A DNA stretch of 37,094 nucleotides. Source: Anaerolineae bacterium. GTDB taxonomy: Bacteria; Chloroflexota; Anaerolineae; Aggregatilineales; Phototrophicaceae. A model generated the notes under the pieces. It saw nothing but the letters and a program-made list of their open reading frames with translations, was not told the DNA's origin and did no database searches. The translations under genes were made by a program, and so were the position numbers. The stretch is from assembly GCA_025454525.1 (NCBI GenBank), contig JALOOG010000058.1:1-37094 (forward strand), in the 5' to 3' direction. Position 1 is the stretch's first letter. Every line of letters begins with the position of its first letter. Below are positions 14,197-24,305 of the stretch, in pieces.

Positions 14197-15180
14197 TTAA
14201 CTTTTTCCTTTGGGTATCACTATACCATCGAACACATTTGCGATAAAGGTATTCAAACGTATTTGAGCTTCAGATTCATAAAGCGTGAATTCACCCGGTG
14301 ACATATCGAATAGAGCTAGATGATCGGTAATTATGTTCAGTGATTCTGTCTCGCGTTGCGCCCAATTTTTAGCCACAATAACCACCACTACATAATCAGA
14401 CTCTTTAACTGCATTGATAGCCGATAGAATGTCTCTAGTGAACAGGTGAGAATGTCCCCCACCTTCTGTTTCCCGTGTTTTGATAGGGATTAATATACGT
14501 TTAACGGTGTTTCCGTCCGTGTCCAAAAGATTTACGCTAATATCATAACTTTCATTTCCAATCATTACTTGTGTATCAGGTATCTCCACTCCTGCGTAAA
14601 TGCCATACGATTTAGTTTTGTGAAAATATTCTTGAATAGCGATAATCAAGGCAGTACGTACCACTGTCTCTTTTTCATGACCTTTGATACTTCTACGCGA
14701 GCCTTCGAGTCTATCTATAATGATCTCTCGTATTACTTCCCAAGAAAACGTCTTCACATAATCTCGATATTCCACGATTAAAGCGGTGAGAACCTCAATT
14801 TCTGAATCTAAGCGAGATTGCGATGAACTTTTTACTATACGTTGAATGAGTGGAGCGAGGCGTTGTTGCGGAGCATCTCTAATAAGCCAAGAAAAGAAAT
14901 AGTAACATGCCTTTGAGTGTGGATATGTTCTTCCTATGCCGTCAAAGAGGAACGGTATATCTAATTTACCTTTAACAAGATAGCAAGAACGAATACTTTG
15001 CTTTATTTCATCAGGTTGCGCCGTAAGCAAAATGACTTCTAAAGCCTGATCCGAGGACAGAGCGATTTGAAATTGTTTCTCCACCCACTCATAAAATGGC
15101 TTGGCTTGATCGGCCAAACGTGTCAAATCAATTAAACGGAAGTGAGTAACATTTACATCTGCTATGATGAGTAAATTCAT
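14197..15180 (-). CDS. Probable type II restriction endonuclease (PD-(D/E)XK-like)
   Basis: A 327-residue protein I assign to restriction by context and a faint motif. After a helical N-terminal two thirds, GHEKETVVRTALIIAIQEYF (167-186) leads to a beta core with Asp213 (SYDISVNLL) and about 20 residues later IPIKTRETEGGG (231-242). A helix bearing Glu, then D-x(about 20)-P-x-K, is the shape of a PD-(D/E)XK nuclease, with Ile where the second acidic residue normally sits, so catalytic residues may be rearranged (for example Lys234-x-x-Glu237). AGGAAAAT precedes the ATG. It is first in the two-gene unit, and A+T rich like the methyltransferase. Specificity cannot be told from sequence. Confidence 0.7.
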   Translation of the reverse strand: MNLLIIADVNVTHFRLIDLTRLADQAKPFYEWVEKQFQIALSSDQALEVILLTAQPDEIKQSIRSCYLVKGKLDIPFLFDGIGRTYPHSKACYYFFSWLIRDAPQQRLAPLIQRIVKSSSQSRLDSEIEVLTALIVEYRDYVKTFSWEVIREIIIDRLEGSRRSIKGHEKETVVRTALIIAIQEYFHKTKSYGIYAGVEIPDTQVMIGNESYDISVNLLDTDGNTVKRILIPIKTRETEGGGHSHLFTRDILSAINAVKESDYVVVVIVAKNWAQRETESLNIITDHLALFDMSPGEFTLYESEAQIRLNTFIANVFDGIVIPKGKS

Positions 15181-15223
15181 ATTTTCCTGTTGAGCTTAAA
15201 TTAGAAAGCAAATTTCAATTGAA

Positions 15224-15251
15224 GGCCGCCTGCTCATTTGAACAAGCGGCC
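15224..15251 (-). terminator. Hairpin after the chorismate mutase-DAHP synthase gene
   Basis: GGCCGC (15224-15229) pairs with GCGGCC (15246-15251), with further inner pairing TG/CA and TCA/TGA separated by single bulges. It lies 8 bases past the stop of the aro gene. The T-run after it is weak. Confidence 0.5.
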
Positions 15252-15259
15252 ATATCCGT

Positions 15260-16348
15260 TTAAGAATGGGCCAATTGTTTTTCTAGCTTATCCAACTCAT
15301 CCATCAATTCGTTAAACTGATGCAGGTACAATTGTTGTTTGCTATCGCTCATGGCAACGGGCGGATTAGGATGAACTTCTACCATCAACCCATCGGCCCC
15401 ACTGGCCCGCGCCACCCGTGCCAAGGGGAGCGCAATATCGCGCCGGCCCGCTGAATGCGAAATATCGATCACCACGGGTAAATGTGACTCCAATTTCAGC
15501 ACGGCCACCCCGCCAACATCTAATGTGGCCCGCGTCCATTTCTCAAAAGTGCGGATACCGCGTTCGATCAAGATCACGTTCGGGTTGCCACTGCTGACAA
15601 TGTATTCCGCCGCGTATAAAAATTCTTCAAGGGTAGATCCAAAACCACGTTTAAGGATTACAGGTTTTTGTTGTTGACCGACCGCTTTTAACAGGAAGGC
15701 GTTTTGCATATTACGCGCCCCCACCCAGAACACATCGACGTAATCACTCATCATCTGAAGCTGACTCATGTCCATGATTTCGCTGACAATGTGCATCTGG
15801 TATTTATCCGCCACTTGACGGGCAATCTTTAAGCCAGCTTCCCCCAAGCCCTGAAACTCATAGGGAGAGGTGCGCGGTTTATAGGCCATGCCACGCAAAA
15901 ATTTCACGCCACGCGCTGCTAACACCGCGGCGGTTTCATCCATTTGTTCATAGCTTTCGACGGCACACGGCCCGGCGATCACCGTAAAATGGCTATTGCC
16001 GATCTGAGTGCCGTCGGGCATGGTGATAATTGTGCGTTCATCTGGGCTTTTACGTTGTACTTTGATCTTGGCTTTGGCCTGTTTTTCTTCTAGATCTAAC
16101 GAGGCGCGAAAAACCTCACGGAATAAGGCCTTGATTGTTTCATTGCTAAAGGGGCCTTGGTTGGCCATCTCTAACGCTTGTAACATTTGTGCCTCACGGG
16201 CCGGATCATAAAACGAGTTACCGAGTTCTGTATGGACTTTACCGATCTCGGTGACAATTTGCGCCCGTTTATTTAACAGTTCCAAAATTTGTAGGTTGAT
16301 CTCATCAACTTGGCCACGCAGTTCGTTTAGACGATTTTGGCTCATCAT
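15260..16348 (-). CDS. aroA(G): Bifunctional chorismate mutase / DAHP synthase
   Basis: The first enzyme of the shikimate pathway: it condenses phosphoenolpyruvate and erythrose-4-phosphate to DAHP. It is fused to an AroQ-type chorismate mutase that acts later (chorismate to prephenate). Residues about 3-90 are the helical mutase (LRGQVDEINLQILELLNKRAQ). Residues about 120-355 are a type I-beta DAHP synthase barrel with AGPCAVES from 125 and KPRTSPYEFQG from 157. In Bacillus-type fusions the mutase domain gives feedback control by prephenate/chorismate, which is likely here. AAGGA lies 6 bases before the first of two ATGs. Length (362) is normal. Single gene; mdh is upstream on the same strand behind its own terminator. 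Symbol usage differs between species (aroA, aroG, aroF). Confidence 0.95.
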   Translation of the reverse strand: MMSQNRLNELRGQVDEINLQILELLNKRAQIVTEIGKVHTELGNSFYDPAREAQMLQALEMANQGPFSNETIKALFREVFRASLDLEEKQAKAKIKVQRKSPDERTIITMPDGTQIGNSHFTVIAGPCAVESYEQMDETAAVLAARGVKFLRGMAYKPRTSPYEFQGLGEAGLKIARQVADKYQMHIVSEIMDMSQLQMMSDYVDVFWVGARNMQNAFLLKAVGQQQKPVILKRGFGSTLEEFLYAAEYIVSSGNPNVILIERGIRTFEKWTRATLDVGGVAVLKLESHLPVVIDISHSAGRRDIALPLARVARASGADGLMVEVHPNPPVAMSDSKQQLYLHQFNELMDELDKLEKQLAHS

Positions 16349-16455
16349 GAAGTGTCCTTAAGGGGAATTGAACATCGCTTCATTATAATGGAAGTGCTTA
16401 AGGCGGCAACACTCCCGCTTCCCACGAACTGCACAAACTTTCATCAGCAAAATAT

Positions 16456-16486
16456 ACAGAGGCGAGTCGGATCGGCCCGCCTCTGT
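16456..16486 (-). terminator. Terminator of mdh
   Basis: Nine-base perfect stem ACAGAGGCG (16456-16464) with CGCCTCTGT (16478-16486) lies 9 bases after the mdh stop. On the minus strand it is followed by ATATTTTG, a short T-rich tail. Confidence 0.65.
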
Positions 16487-16495
16487 GAGGAAAAC

Positions 16496-17449
16496 TTAGA
16501 CTTGTTGATAACCTAACACGTTGACGACATCGCGCACTGCGTTCGCGCTGATCTCTAACATCTGTTTTTCTTCGGCGTTCAGTTCCATCTCGATCACCTT
16601 TTCGATCCCGTTTTTGCCCAAAACGGCCGGCAACCCAATAAACAGGCCGTTGTAGCCATATTCACCTTCGGTCAACACCGCTGACGGAATCACCCGCTTT
16701 TGATCACGCACGATCGCTTCAACCATTTCCACGGTACCGGCCGCAGGAGCATAGAACCCACTGTAACCGAGTAAGCTCACGATCTCACCGCCGCCTTTAC
16801 GGGTGCGTTCAATGATCGCCTGTAATTTGTCTTCGGCCATCAATTCACGCACCGGAATACCGCCCACGGAAGTATGGCGCGGCAACGGCACCATCGTGTC
16901 GCCGTGTCCACCCAACACCATCCCATGCACATCACGCACGCTCACGCCCAACTCTTGCGCGATAAATGTCTTGTAACGCGCAGTATCCAACGCACCCGCT
17001 TGACCGATCACCCGGTTCTTGGGGAATTTGCTCTCTTCATACGCCACATGGCACATCGCATCCAATGGATTAGAGACCACGATAATCACGCTGTTGGGAG
17101 AGTATTTCGCCACTTGACGGGTGACTTCACCCACCACATCTTGATTCACCTTCACCAATTCGTCACGGCTGGGGAAAGTGCCATCGGGTTTCTTTTTACG
17201 CGGGATGCCCGCGGTGATCACCACCACATCCGAGTCGGCGGTGGGTTCATAGTTGCTGCTGCCGATGATGTTGATGTCAAACTTCAAAACGGGGCCCGCC
17301 TCAAACAGATCTAACGCTTTGCCCGCCGCAAAATCTCCCATGACATCAACTAGCACCACATCGCCTAATTCTTTCACCGCGATCCAAGTCGCGCAACTGG
17401 CACCAACGTTTCCCGCGCCTACTACCGTGATCTTTGATCTTTTAGCCAT
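16496..17449 (-). CDS. mdh: Malate dehydrogenase, LDH-like type, with an enlarged specificity loop
   Basis: Interconverts malate and oxaloacetate with NAD in the TCA cycle. 317 residues. NAD site GAGNVG at 11-16; SNPLD from 126; Asp155 and Arg158 in LDTAR; catalytic His182 in GGHGD. It resembles Chloroflexus-type tetrameric MDH. The mobile substrate loop (84-95) reads RKKKPDGTFPSR where the family normally has RKPGMSR, an insertion of about five residues. In apicomplexan lactate dehydrogenases an insertion of similar size in this loop accompanied a change in substrate choice. The malate-type Arg84 is still present, so malate remains most likely. GGAG lies about 9 bases before the ATG. Confidence 0.93.
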   Translation of the reverse strand: MAKRSKITVVGAGNVGASCATWIAVKELGDVVLVDVMGDFAAGKALDLFEAGPVLKFDINIIGSSNYEPTADSDVVVITAGIPRKKKPDGTFPSRDELVKVNQDVVGEVTRQVAKYSPNSVIIVVSNPLDAMCHVAYEESKFPKNRVIGQAGALDTARYKTFIAQELGVSVRDVHGMVLGGHGDTMVPLPRHTSVGGIPVRELMAEDKLQAIIERTRKGGGEIVSLLGYSGFYAPAAGTVEMVEAIVRDQKRVIPSAVLTEGEYGYNGLFIGLPAVLGKNGIEKVIEMELNAEEKQMLEISANAVRDVVNVLGYQQV

Positions 17450-17665
17450 TTTGGGATACTCCGAAACTTATCTTTGCGAAAAAAGGATCAATTCGGGTAG
17501 ATTGTACCGCGAAATTCGCTTGAAACGAGTGCTAAAAATCATCCACTTCTGATGACCATAGTCCCATTTGCCATGCCTGATGTCATTTTGAGAGTCTTAT
17601 TGAGATAATTTTCGCAACGATTGGGTGAATTTCGCGTTAACATACACAGAAAATTCGCACTTCCT

Positions 17666-17674
17666 TGTTATAAT
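17666..17674 (+). promoter_or_regulatory. Extended -10 promoter of tgt
   Basis: TGT-TATAAT (-10 hexamer 17669-17674) lies 30 bases before the tgt start. No good -35 is seen, which fits an extended -10 promoter. The rest of 17450-17668, between the divergent mdh and tgt, shows no gene. Confidence 0.5.
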
Positions 17675-17695
17675 CGTTGCAGTTTGTCCAGTTAA

Positions 17696-19638
<1,943 letters not shown>

Positions 19639-19919
19639 GCTATTTTTAATTCATTTTCGACGCAATCTAGGGATAGAGATCTAAAACTGCACACAAAATT
19701 TAAGATTTTTTACTCTTTAACCTCAGAAAAATATCCCACCCCTAGAGACGGTGCAGCTCTGATTTCCGCCCCATGGTTGGGTAGGGTTAAAATGGATGTC
19801 ATATAAGCTCACAAAGGCTTAAGAATGATCTGTGCCAGCTCAAAACAGTTCTTTCTCTCTGTAGTTCAAAGCTTTTCCCATATCTATTTCTATAGTTCAT
19901 AAAAAATCGAAAAATACAG
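19639..19919. other. A+T-rich non-coding stretch
   Basis: No ORF with a plausible RBS is seen on either strand. It contains a copy of an interspersed repeat (19721-19798) and otherwise A+T-rich sequence leading into the promoter element at 19920. No tRNA or clear terminator hairpin was found after the PstS-like gene. Confidence 0.5.
19721..19798 (+). repeat. Interspersed repeat, copy 1 (degenerate)
   Basis: Begins CCTCAGAAAAATA and runs through CCGCCCCATGGTTGGGTAGGGTT. It is similar over its whole length to copy 2 at 20131-20208, which begins with the same 13 bases. The palindromic centre is decayed here (ATGGTT instead of ATGCAT). Confidence 0.65.
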
Positions 19920-19957
19920 ACAAATGTTACGATTTTTCCGCTCATCTGTGCTATCAT
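19920..19957 (+). promoter_or_regulatory. Promoter-like 35-bp repeat element, copy B
   Basis: ACAAATGTTACG (19920-19931), seven bases, then CGCTCATCTGTGCTAT (19939-19954), continuing into extended -10 TGCTATCAT (19949-19957). All 28 fixed bases match copy A (13176-13210, minus strand). Only a half-palindrome is present upstream here. It drives the short ORF at 19987. Confidence 0.6.
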
Positions 19958-19986
19958 CGACTCAGGATCACCTTAAGGAGGCTCGG

Positions 19987-20058
19987 ATGAACGTGCGCGT
20001 CTACTTTATTGTTGCGGTTTTATATTGGCTTTTGGGCGCAATCTTACGATCCCCCTAA
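19987..20058 (+). pseudogene. Short membrane-peptide ORF, possibly a frameshifted gene
   Basis: ATG at 19987 has a strong RBS (TTAAGGAGG, 6 bases upstream) and the promoter element just before it. It encodes 23 residues with a hydrophobic core (VYFIVAVLYWLLGAIL), then stops. Another frame continues over the stop with hydrophobic, coding-like sequence (IPLTALPLSPNLFLGVAATV) to about 20130, where an interspersed repeat begins. I read it as a small two-helix membrane protein broken by a frameshift and cut by the repeat; a genuine 23-residue peptide is the alternative. Confidence 0.35.
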
Positions 20059-20130
20059 CGGCGTTGCCGCTGTCGCCGAATCTTTTTTTGGGCGTTGCCG
20101 CTACCGTCACCGCCGCACTAACAGAAGTAG

Positions 20131-20208
20131 CCTCAGAAAAATACCTCACCTATGGAGGCCAATTCCCTCCCCATGCATGGGTGAGGGCTAGGGTGGGGTT
20201 GGACGCAA
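20131..20208 (+). repeat. Interspersed repeat, copy 2
   Basis: Starts CCTCAGAAAAATA like copy 1, and has the palindromic centre CCCCATGCATGGG followed by TGAGGGCTAGGGTGGGGTTGG. Its end, GGTTGGACGCAAGAGACTTT, matches copy 3 at 35269-35325 read on the minus strand. It lies between the broken small ORF and tex. Bases 20209-20315 hold only the tex leader; no good promoter is seen. Confidence 0.7.
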
Positions 20209-20315
20209 GAGACTTTTCTGTACCTACAGAGGCGTTTGGAAAAGCGGATGATTTACGTTTCGGCGAAAGCACGTTAGAATATCTGGTCTAATTTTTGAGC
20301 AGATCAGAGGGTGTT

Positions 20316-22442
20316 ATGGAAGCACACATTCACCAGATCGCCGGACAACTCCAATTACGTCCGGCCCAAGTGAGCGCGGTGATCGCGCTTTTGGATGATG
20401 ACAACACGATCCCGTTTATTGCCCGTTATCGCAAAGAGATGACAGGCGGTGTCGATGAAGATCAACTCCGTCAGATCGCCGAACGGATCGAAAAAGCGCG
20501 TGCCTTAGACAAACGCCGCGACTCGATCCTCGCCGCGCTGATCGAACAAGGGCAACTCACCGATGCGTTGGCAACGCAATTGCGCGCCGCCCAAACCTTG
20601 ACCGAACTGGAAGATCTGTATCAACCGTATAAGCCCAAGCGACGCACCCGCGCCCAGATCGCCCGTGAAAAAGGACTCGAAGGCCTTGCGACCTTGATCC
20701 TTCAGCAAGAGAAAAGCACCGCCTCGCTTGAACAATTGGCCGCGCCATTTCTGAATGACACAGTGACGACGCTTGAAGAAGCGATCGCAGGCGCACAAGA
20801 CATCGTGGCCGAAACGATCAGCGATCATGCCCATGTTCGCAGCCGCGTGCGTGAGAAGGCCTTAAAATGGGGGTTGGCGCGCAGTCAGCGCACCAAAGAC
20901 AGCCAAGATCCCAAAGGAGTCTATGAACTCTACTATGAAAGCGAATTCCGAGTCGATCGCTTGCAACCGTATCAGATCTTGGCCTTGAATCGCGGTGAAT
21001 CCGAGGGAGTCCTCAAAGTGGCGATCGAGATCGCCGAACGCGATTGGCGTGAGGTGATCGAAGCGGTGTTTCGGATCAACCCACGCTCCCCGTTAGCGGC
21101 GATCATGCAGGCCGCGATGATCGATGCCGCGGAGCGGTTGCTATTACCTGCAATTGAACGCGATGTCCGACGTGAACTCACTGCCAAGGCCGAAGCTCAC
21201 GCGATCCAGGTGTTTGCCCAAAACTTGCGCGGACTGTTGCATCAACCGCCCTTAGCGGGCCAGACGATTTTAGGGATCGATCCCGGGTTTCGCACCGGCT
21301 GTAAGTTAGCGGTGATCGATCCAACTGGGAAGATCCTTGCGACCGGCGCGATCTTCCCGCATGAACCGCAACGCGAGTGGGAAAAATCGCTAAAGACACT
21401 CAACGCGCTGATCAACCAATACCAGATCACCTTGATCGCGATCGGCAACGGCACGGCCTCGCGTGAAACTGAACAACTGGTGGCCGAAGTGACTCGTCGC
21501 TTCGATCAGGTGCATTACCTTATGGTCAACGAGGCCGGCGCAAGCGTGTATAGCGCGAGTCCGGAAGCGCGGGCCGAATTACCGGATCTGGATGTCACCT
21601 TGCGTGGTGCGGTCTCGATCGCCCGCCGCGCCCAAGACCCCTTAGCCGAATTGGTCAAGATCGATCCCAAGTCGATCGGGGTGGGTTTGTATCAACACGA
21701 TGTCGATCAAGGCGAATTATCACGCACCTTAAGCGGAGTCGTCGAAAGTGTGGTGAATCAGGTGGGAGTCGATGTGAACACCGCGTCGGCCGCGCTCTTG
21801 ACGCATGTCGCAGGCATCGGCCCCAAGTTAGCACAAAAGATCGTCGCGCATCGCGATCAACAGGGTCAATTCAAAGGGCGGACAGCGCTCCGCAAAGTGA
21901 GCGGACTCGGCCCCAAGGCCTTTGAGCAATCGGCCGGATTTTTGCGGATTCGGGACGGTGAAAATCCATTAGACGCAAGCGCGATCCACCCCGAAAGCTA
22001 TGCGATCGCCGAAAGAGTCTTAGCGCGTGCAGGTCTCAGGGCCCAAAGTCCGTTAGCGCAACGAGAGGCCGCCTTACAGCCGTTGAAAGCCGCGCTTCCA
22101 CAGTTGGCTGATGAACTGGCGACCGGGCTTCCGACGTTAACCGACATTTTTGATCAATTGATTCGCCCCGGCCGCGATCCCAGGGAGTCGTTGCCCGCGC
22201 CGATCTTGCGAAGTGATGTGTTATCCATGGACGATCTACAACCCGGCATGGTGTTAAACGGCACGGCCCGAAATGTGGTCGATTTTGGGGTGTTTATCGA
22301 CATCGGCGTGAAACAAGACGGGTTGTTACACAAGAGTCGTATCCCCCGTGGTCAAACGATCCATGTTGGGGAGGTGTTAGAGGTGGTGATCTTGAGTGTG
22401 GAGATCGATCGCGGTCGAGTCAGCTTAAGTTTACGCGATTAG
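20316..22442 (+). CDS. tex: Tex-family RNA-binding transcriptional accessory protein
   Basis: A 708-residue nucleic-acid-binding protein of the Tex/Spt6-like family. In order: N-terminal helical domain with NTIPFIARYRKEMTGG, an RNase H-like YqgF domain (ILGIDPGFRTGCKLAVID), helix-hairpin-helix segments (VNTASAALLTHVAGIGPKLAQKI and LRKVSGLGPKAFEQSAGFLRI), and a C-terminal S1 domain (GMVLNGTARNVVDFGVFIDIG...DGLLHKS). Tex proteins bind RNA and are linked to transcription and stress responses; the precise role is unsettled. ATG at 20316 (AGAGGG upstream) is preferred to the TTG at 20295. Single gene with a shared terminator downstream. Confidence 0.95.
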   Translation: MEAHIHQIAGQLQLRPAQVSAVIALLDDDNTIPFIARYRKEMTGGVDEDQLRQIAERIEKARALDKRRDSILAALIEQGQLTDALATQLRAAQTLTELEDLYQPYKPKRRTRAQIAREKGLEGLATLILQQEKSTASLEQLAAPFLNDTVTTLEEAIAGAQDIVAETISDHAHVRSRVREKALKWGLARSQRTKDSQDPKGVYELYYESEFRVDRLQPYQILALNRGESEGVLKVAIEIAERDWREVIEAVFRINPRSPLAAIMQAAMIDAAERLLLPAIERDVRRELTAKAEAHAIQVFAQNLRGLLHQPPLAGQTILGIDPGFRTGCKLAVIDPTGKILATGAIFPHEPQREWEKSLKTLNALINQYQITLIAIGNGTASRETEQLVAEVTRRFDQVHYLMVNEAGASVYSASPEARAELPDLDVTLRGAVSIARRAQDPLAELVKIDPKSIGVGLYQHDVDQGELSRTLSGVVESVVNQVGVDVNTASAALLTHVAGIGPKLAQKIVAHRDQQGQFKGRTALRKVSGLGPKAFEQSAGFLRIRDGENPLDASAIHPESYAIAERVLARAGLRAQSPLAQREAALQPLKAALPQLADELATGLPTLTDIFDQLIRPGRDPRESLPAPILRSDVLSMDDLQPGMVLNGTARNVVDFGVFIDIGVKQDGLLHKSRIPRGQTIHVGEVLEVVILSVEIDRGRVSLSLRD

Positions 22443-22452
22443 GTGGATTTTT

Positions 22453-22481
22453 GCGGCGATCAAAGCGCTCTTGATCGCCGC
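22453..22481. terminator. Bidirectional terminator between tex and the anti-sigma gene
   Basis: Perfect 11-bp stem GCGGCGATCAA (22453-22463) with TTGATCGCCGC (22471-22481), loop of 7, between converging genes. T-runs are short on both sides. Confidence 0.7.
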
Positions 22482-22493
22482 GTAATCAACACG

Positions 22494-23594
22494 CTAAGGG
22501 ATCTCTATCAAAAAGCGCCATTGCCCGGCAATCCGACGTTGATCCGCACCACTCGTGCCAAAGCCGATCCATTCGGTGATCTCAAACTGCCATGGATCAC
22601 GCTGATCAAACAAGTTGACCTGATAGATGAGCGTCTCGCAATCCGGTTGATCGTCATTCGCCACGCTGATCATCGCGTCTTTGACCTCTAACCCTTGGAT
22701 CGATAAGCGCGGTGCAAGCGTCCAGCGATACGCCGCATCCGGCACGCTAAAACACAGGGTAAAGCGGGTTTGCGCGGTCGTCACGATCACCTGCTGCAAG
22801 CGGACTTCCAGCCCTTGATCTTGCGCGATCTGCACGCCGTCCCAGCTTCGGATCGCGGACTCGCCTTCCACTGGAATCGTGAGCGTAAATTCAAACAGTC
22901 CCGGAATCGCCACCCACCAATCCGGCGTATCATACACCCCTTCCGGTGGGGTGAACGGCACTTCGGTGCGCCGCGCTGCTGTGACGTAACTCGCGTTGAT
23001 CTGCAACGTGGCTTCGATCGTATCGCTGCCTAGCAACGCCTCTGGGATCTGAAATTGATAGACCGCGCCCGTAATCGACTCTGGGATGAAAGTCAATTGG
23101 CTGAGGTCAGCGGGTAAATTTGAAGCGGCATAGGTTCCCATGCCCACCGCTAATGGGTATTCGATCCCACTCGCATCAAACAATTTCGCGTGGCTATCAA
23201 GGTTGGTGTAGATCGTGTCTTGATCGCCTTGTAGTGTCCATGCGATCACCACTTGACCGCTATCGGCATACACCCATTGTAAGGCGATCGTATAACCGTT
23301 CAGGGTTTGTTGTGCGTCTAGCGGGATTCCCTTGCCCGTGAAATAGACCGATTGCAAGGCAGGATCGGGTTGTAACTGTAAAAAGGTGTGAACCGCATAC
23401 CCTGATGCGCTGATGATCATCAACAGCACCGCTGCTAAGATCCAACGATAAGGCAGGCGCAAACGGGATCGGGTGGGAGTCGCGTCAAGTTCCTGTTTCA
23501 GCTCATTCAGGAGACGGTGTTTAAATTCGGGCGTAGGTTGTGGTGCGCTCTGGATCAAACGATCCCTTAAATCGCTCCATGGTTCATGGTTCAT
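22494..23594 (-). CDS. Membrane anti-sigma-factor-like protein (DUF4179-like)
   Basis: A 366-residue single-pass membrane protein: cytoplasmic head of about 48 residues, one transmembrane helix (about 51-67), then a long outside region of beta strands. This is the layout of anti-sigma factors and DUF4179 proteins, and it starts 4 bases after the ECF sigma gene, so I infer it holds that sigma at the membrane. The zinc-type HxxxCxxC anti-sigma motif is absent. The outside part has two blocks of similar strand pattern (about 75-180 and 225-360) with no recognised ligand site. RBS AAGGATAAT is just before the ATG. Confidence 0.7.
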   Translation of the reverse strand: MNHEPWSDLRDRLIQSAPQPTPEFKHRLLNELKQELDATPTRSRLRLPYRWILAAVLLMIISASGYAVHTFLQLQPDPALQSVYFTGKGIPLDAQQTLNGYTIALQWVYADSGQVVIAWTLQGDQDTIYTNLDSHAKLFDASGIEYPLAVGMGTYAASNLPADLSQLTFIPESITGAVYQFQIPEALLGSDTIEATLQINASYVTAARRTEVPFTPPEGVYDTPDWWVAIPGLFEFTLTIPVEGESAIRSWDGVQIAQDQGLEVRLQQVIVTTAQTRFTLCFSVPDAAYRWTLAPRLSIQGLEVKDAMISVANDDQPDCETLIYQVNLFDQRDPWQFEITEWIGFGTSGADQRRIAGQWRFLIEIP

Positions 23595-23598
23595 GGGA

Positions 23599-24120
23599 TT
23601 ATCCTTCCTGTAATTGTTGATACAGATCCTCTAAGGCTCGGCTCAAATGCGAAGCGACGGTGCGCTCATCCAACTTCAAGATCAACGCGATCTCTTGGTT
23701 GCGTAAACCTCCAAAAAATTTGAGGGTGATCACCTCTTGTCGGCGTTCCGGCAGCTTGGCGATCAGCTGATACAAGTCCTGATATTCAACGAATGGATCG
23801 GAAACGGATGCGGTTGGTATGGTTTCCACGGTTTGAGACTTGGCCGCATGGCGATAAAAATCGATCACGCTGTGATGTGCGATCGTGAATAACCATGCCG
23901 CAAAGCTATGCTGTAAACGGTGCTGATCCAAATGGCGAATCATCTTCAGAAACACTTCTGAAGTGAGGTCTTCCGTGTCTTGCCGATGATTCACCCGACT
24001 GTAGATATATCCGTAGACCGCCGGAAGATAAGCTTCATACAATTCTTCTAAACAGCGTGGATCATCGCGAATGTGTTGGATCAAGTAACGTTCGCGTTCC
24101 GGTTCAATCCGGTTAGGCAT
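23599..24120 (-). CDS. ECF-type RNA polymerase sigma factor
   Basis: A 173-residue sigma-70 family factor with only regions 2 and 4. Region 2: YEAYLPAVYGYIYSRVNHRQDTEDLTSEVFLKMIRHL, the DTEDLTSEVF core matching the -10-binding helix, then FAAWLFTIAHHSVIDFYR. Region 4: LPERRQEVITLKFFGGLRNQEIALILKLDERTVASHLSRAL, the helix-turn-helix that reads the -35. The ATG at 24120 has GAGGAG 10 bases upstream; the TTG at 24126 would leave a gap of only four. It is transcribed ahead of the membrane anti-sigma-like gene, and away from the Hsp70-like gene; its target promoters and signal are unknown. Confidence 0.93.
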   Translation of the reverse strand: MPNRIEPERERYLIQHIRDDPRCLEELYEAYLPAVYGYIYSRVNHRQDTEDLTSEVFLKMIRHLDQHRLQHSFAAWLFTIAHHSVIDFYRHAAKSQTVETIPTASVSDPFVEYQDLYQLIAKLPERRQEVITLKFFGGLRNQEIALILKLDERTVASHLSRALEDLYQQLQEG

Positions 24121-24305
24121 ATACAATACACTCCTCTATTTATCAAAAAGACGCGCCAACCGCCCGAATTACTGCACGGTCGGATAACACTCCAAAAAAA
24201 CGGCATAACCGTCACCAAGATGCCCAACTGATGTTTACGCTTTACAAAGCCTCGTTCGTCTGCTAAATTACCCGCCCCATTTTTCATGCAATCGAAAGGC
24301 GCGAT

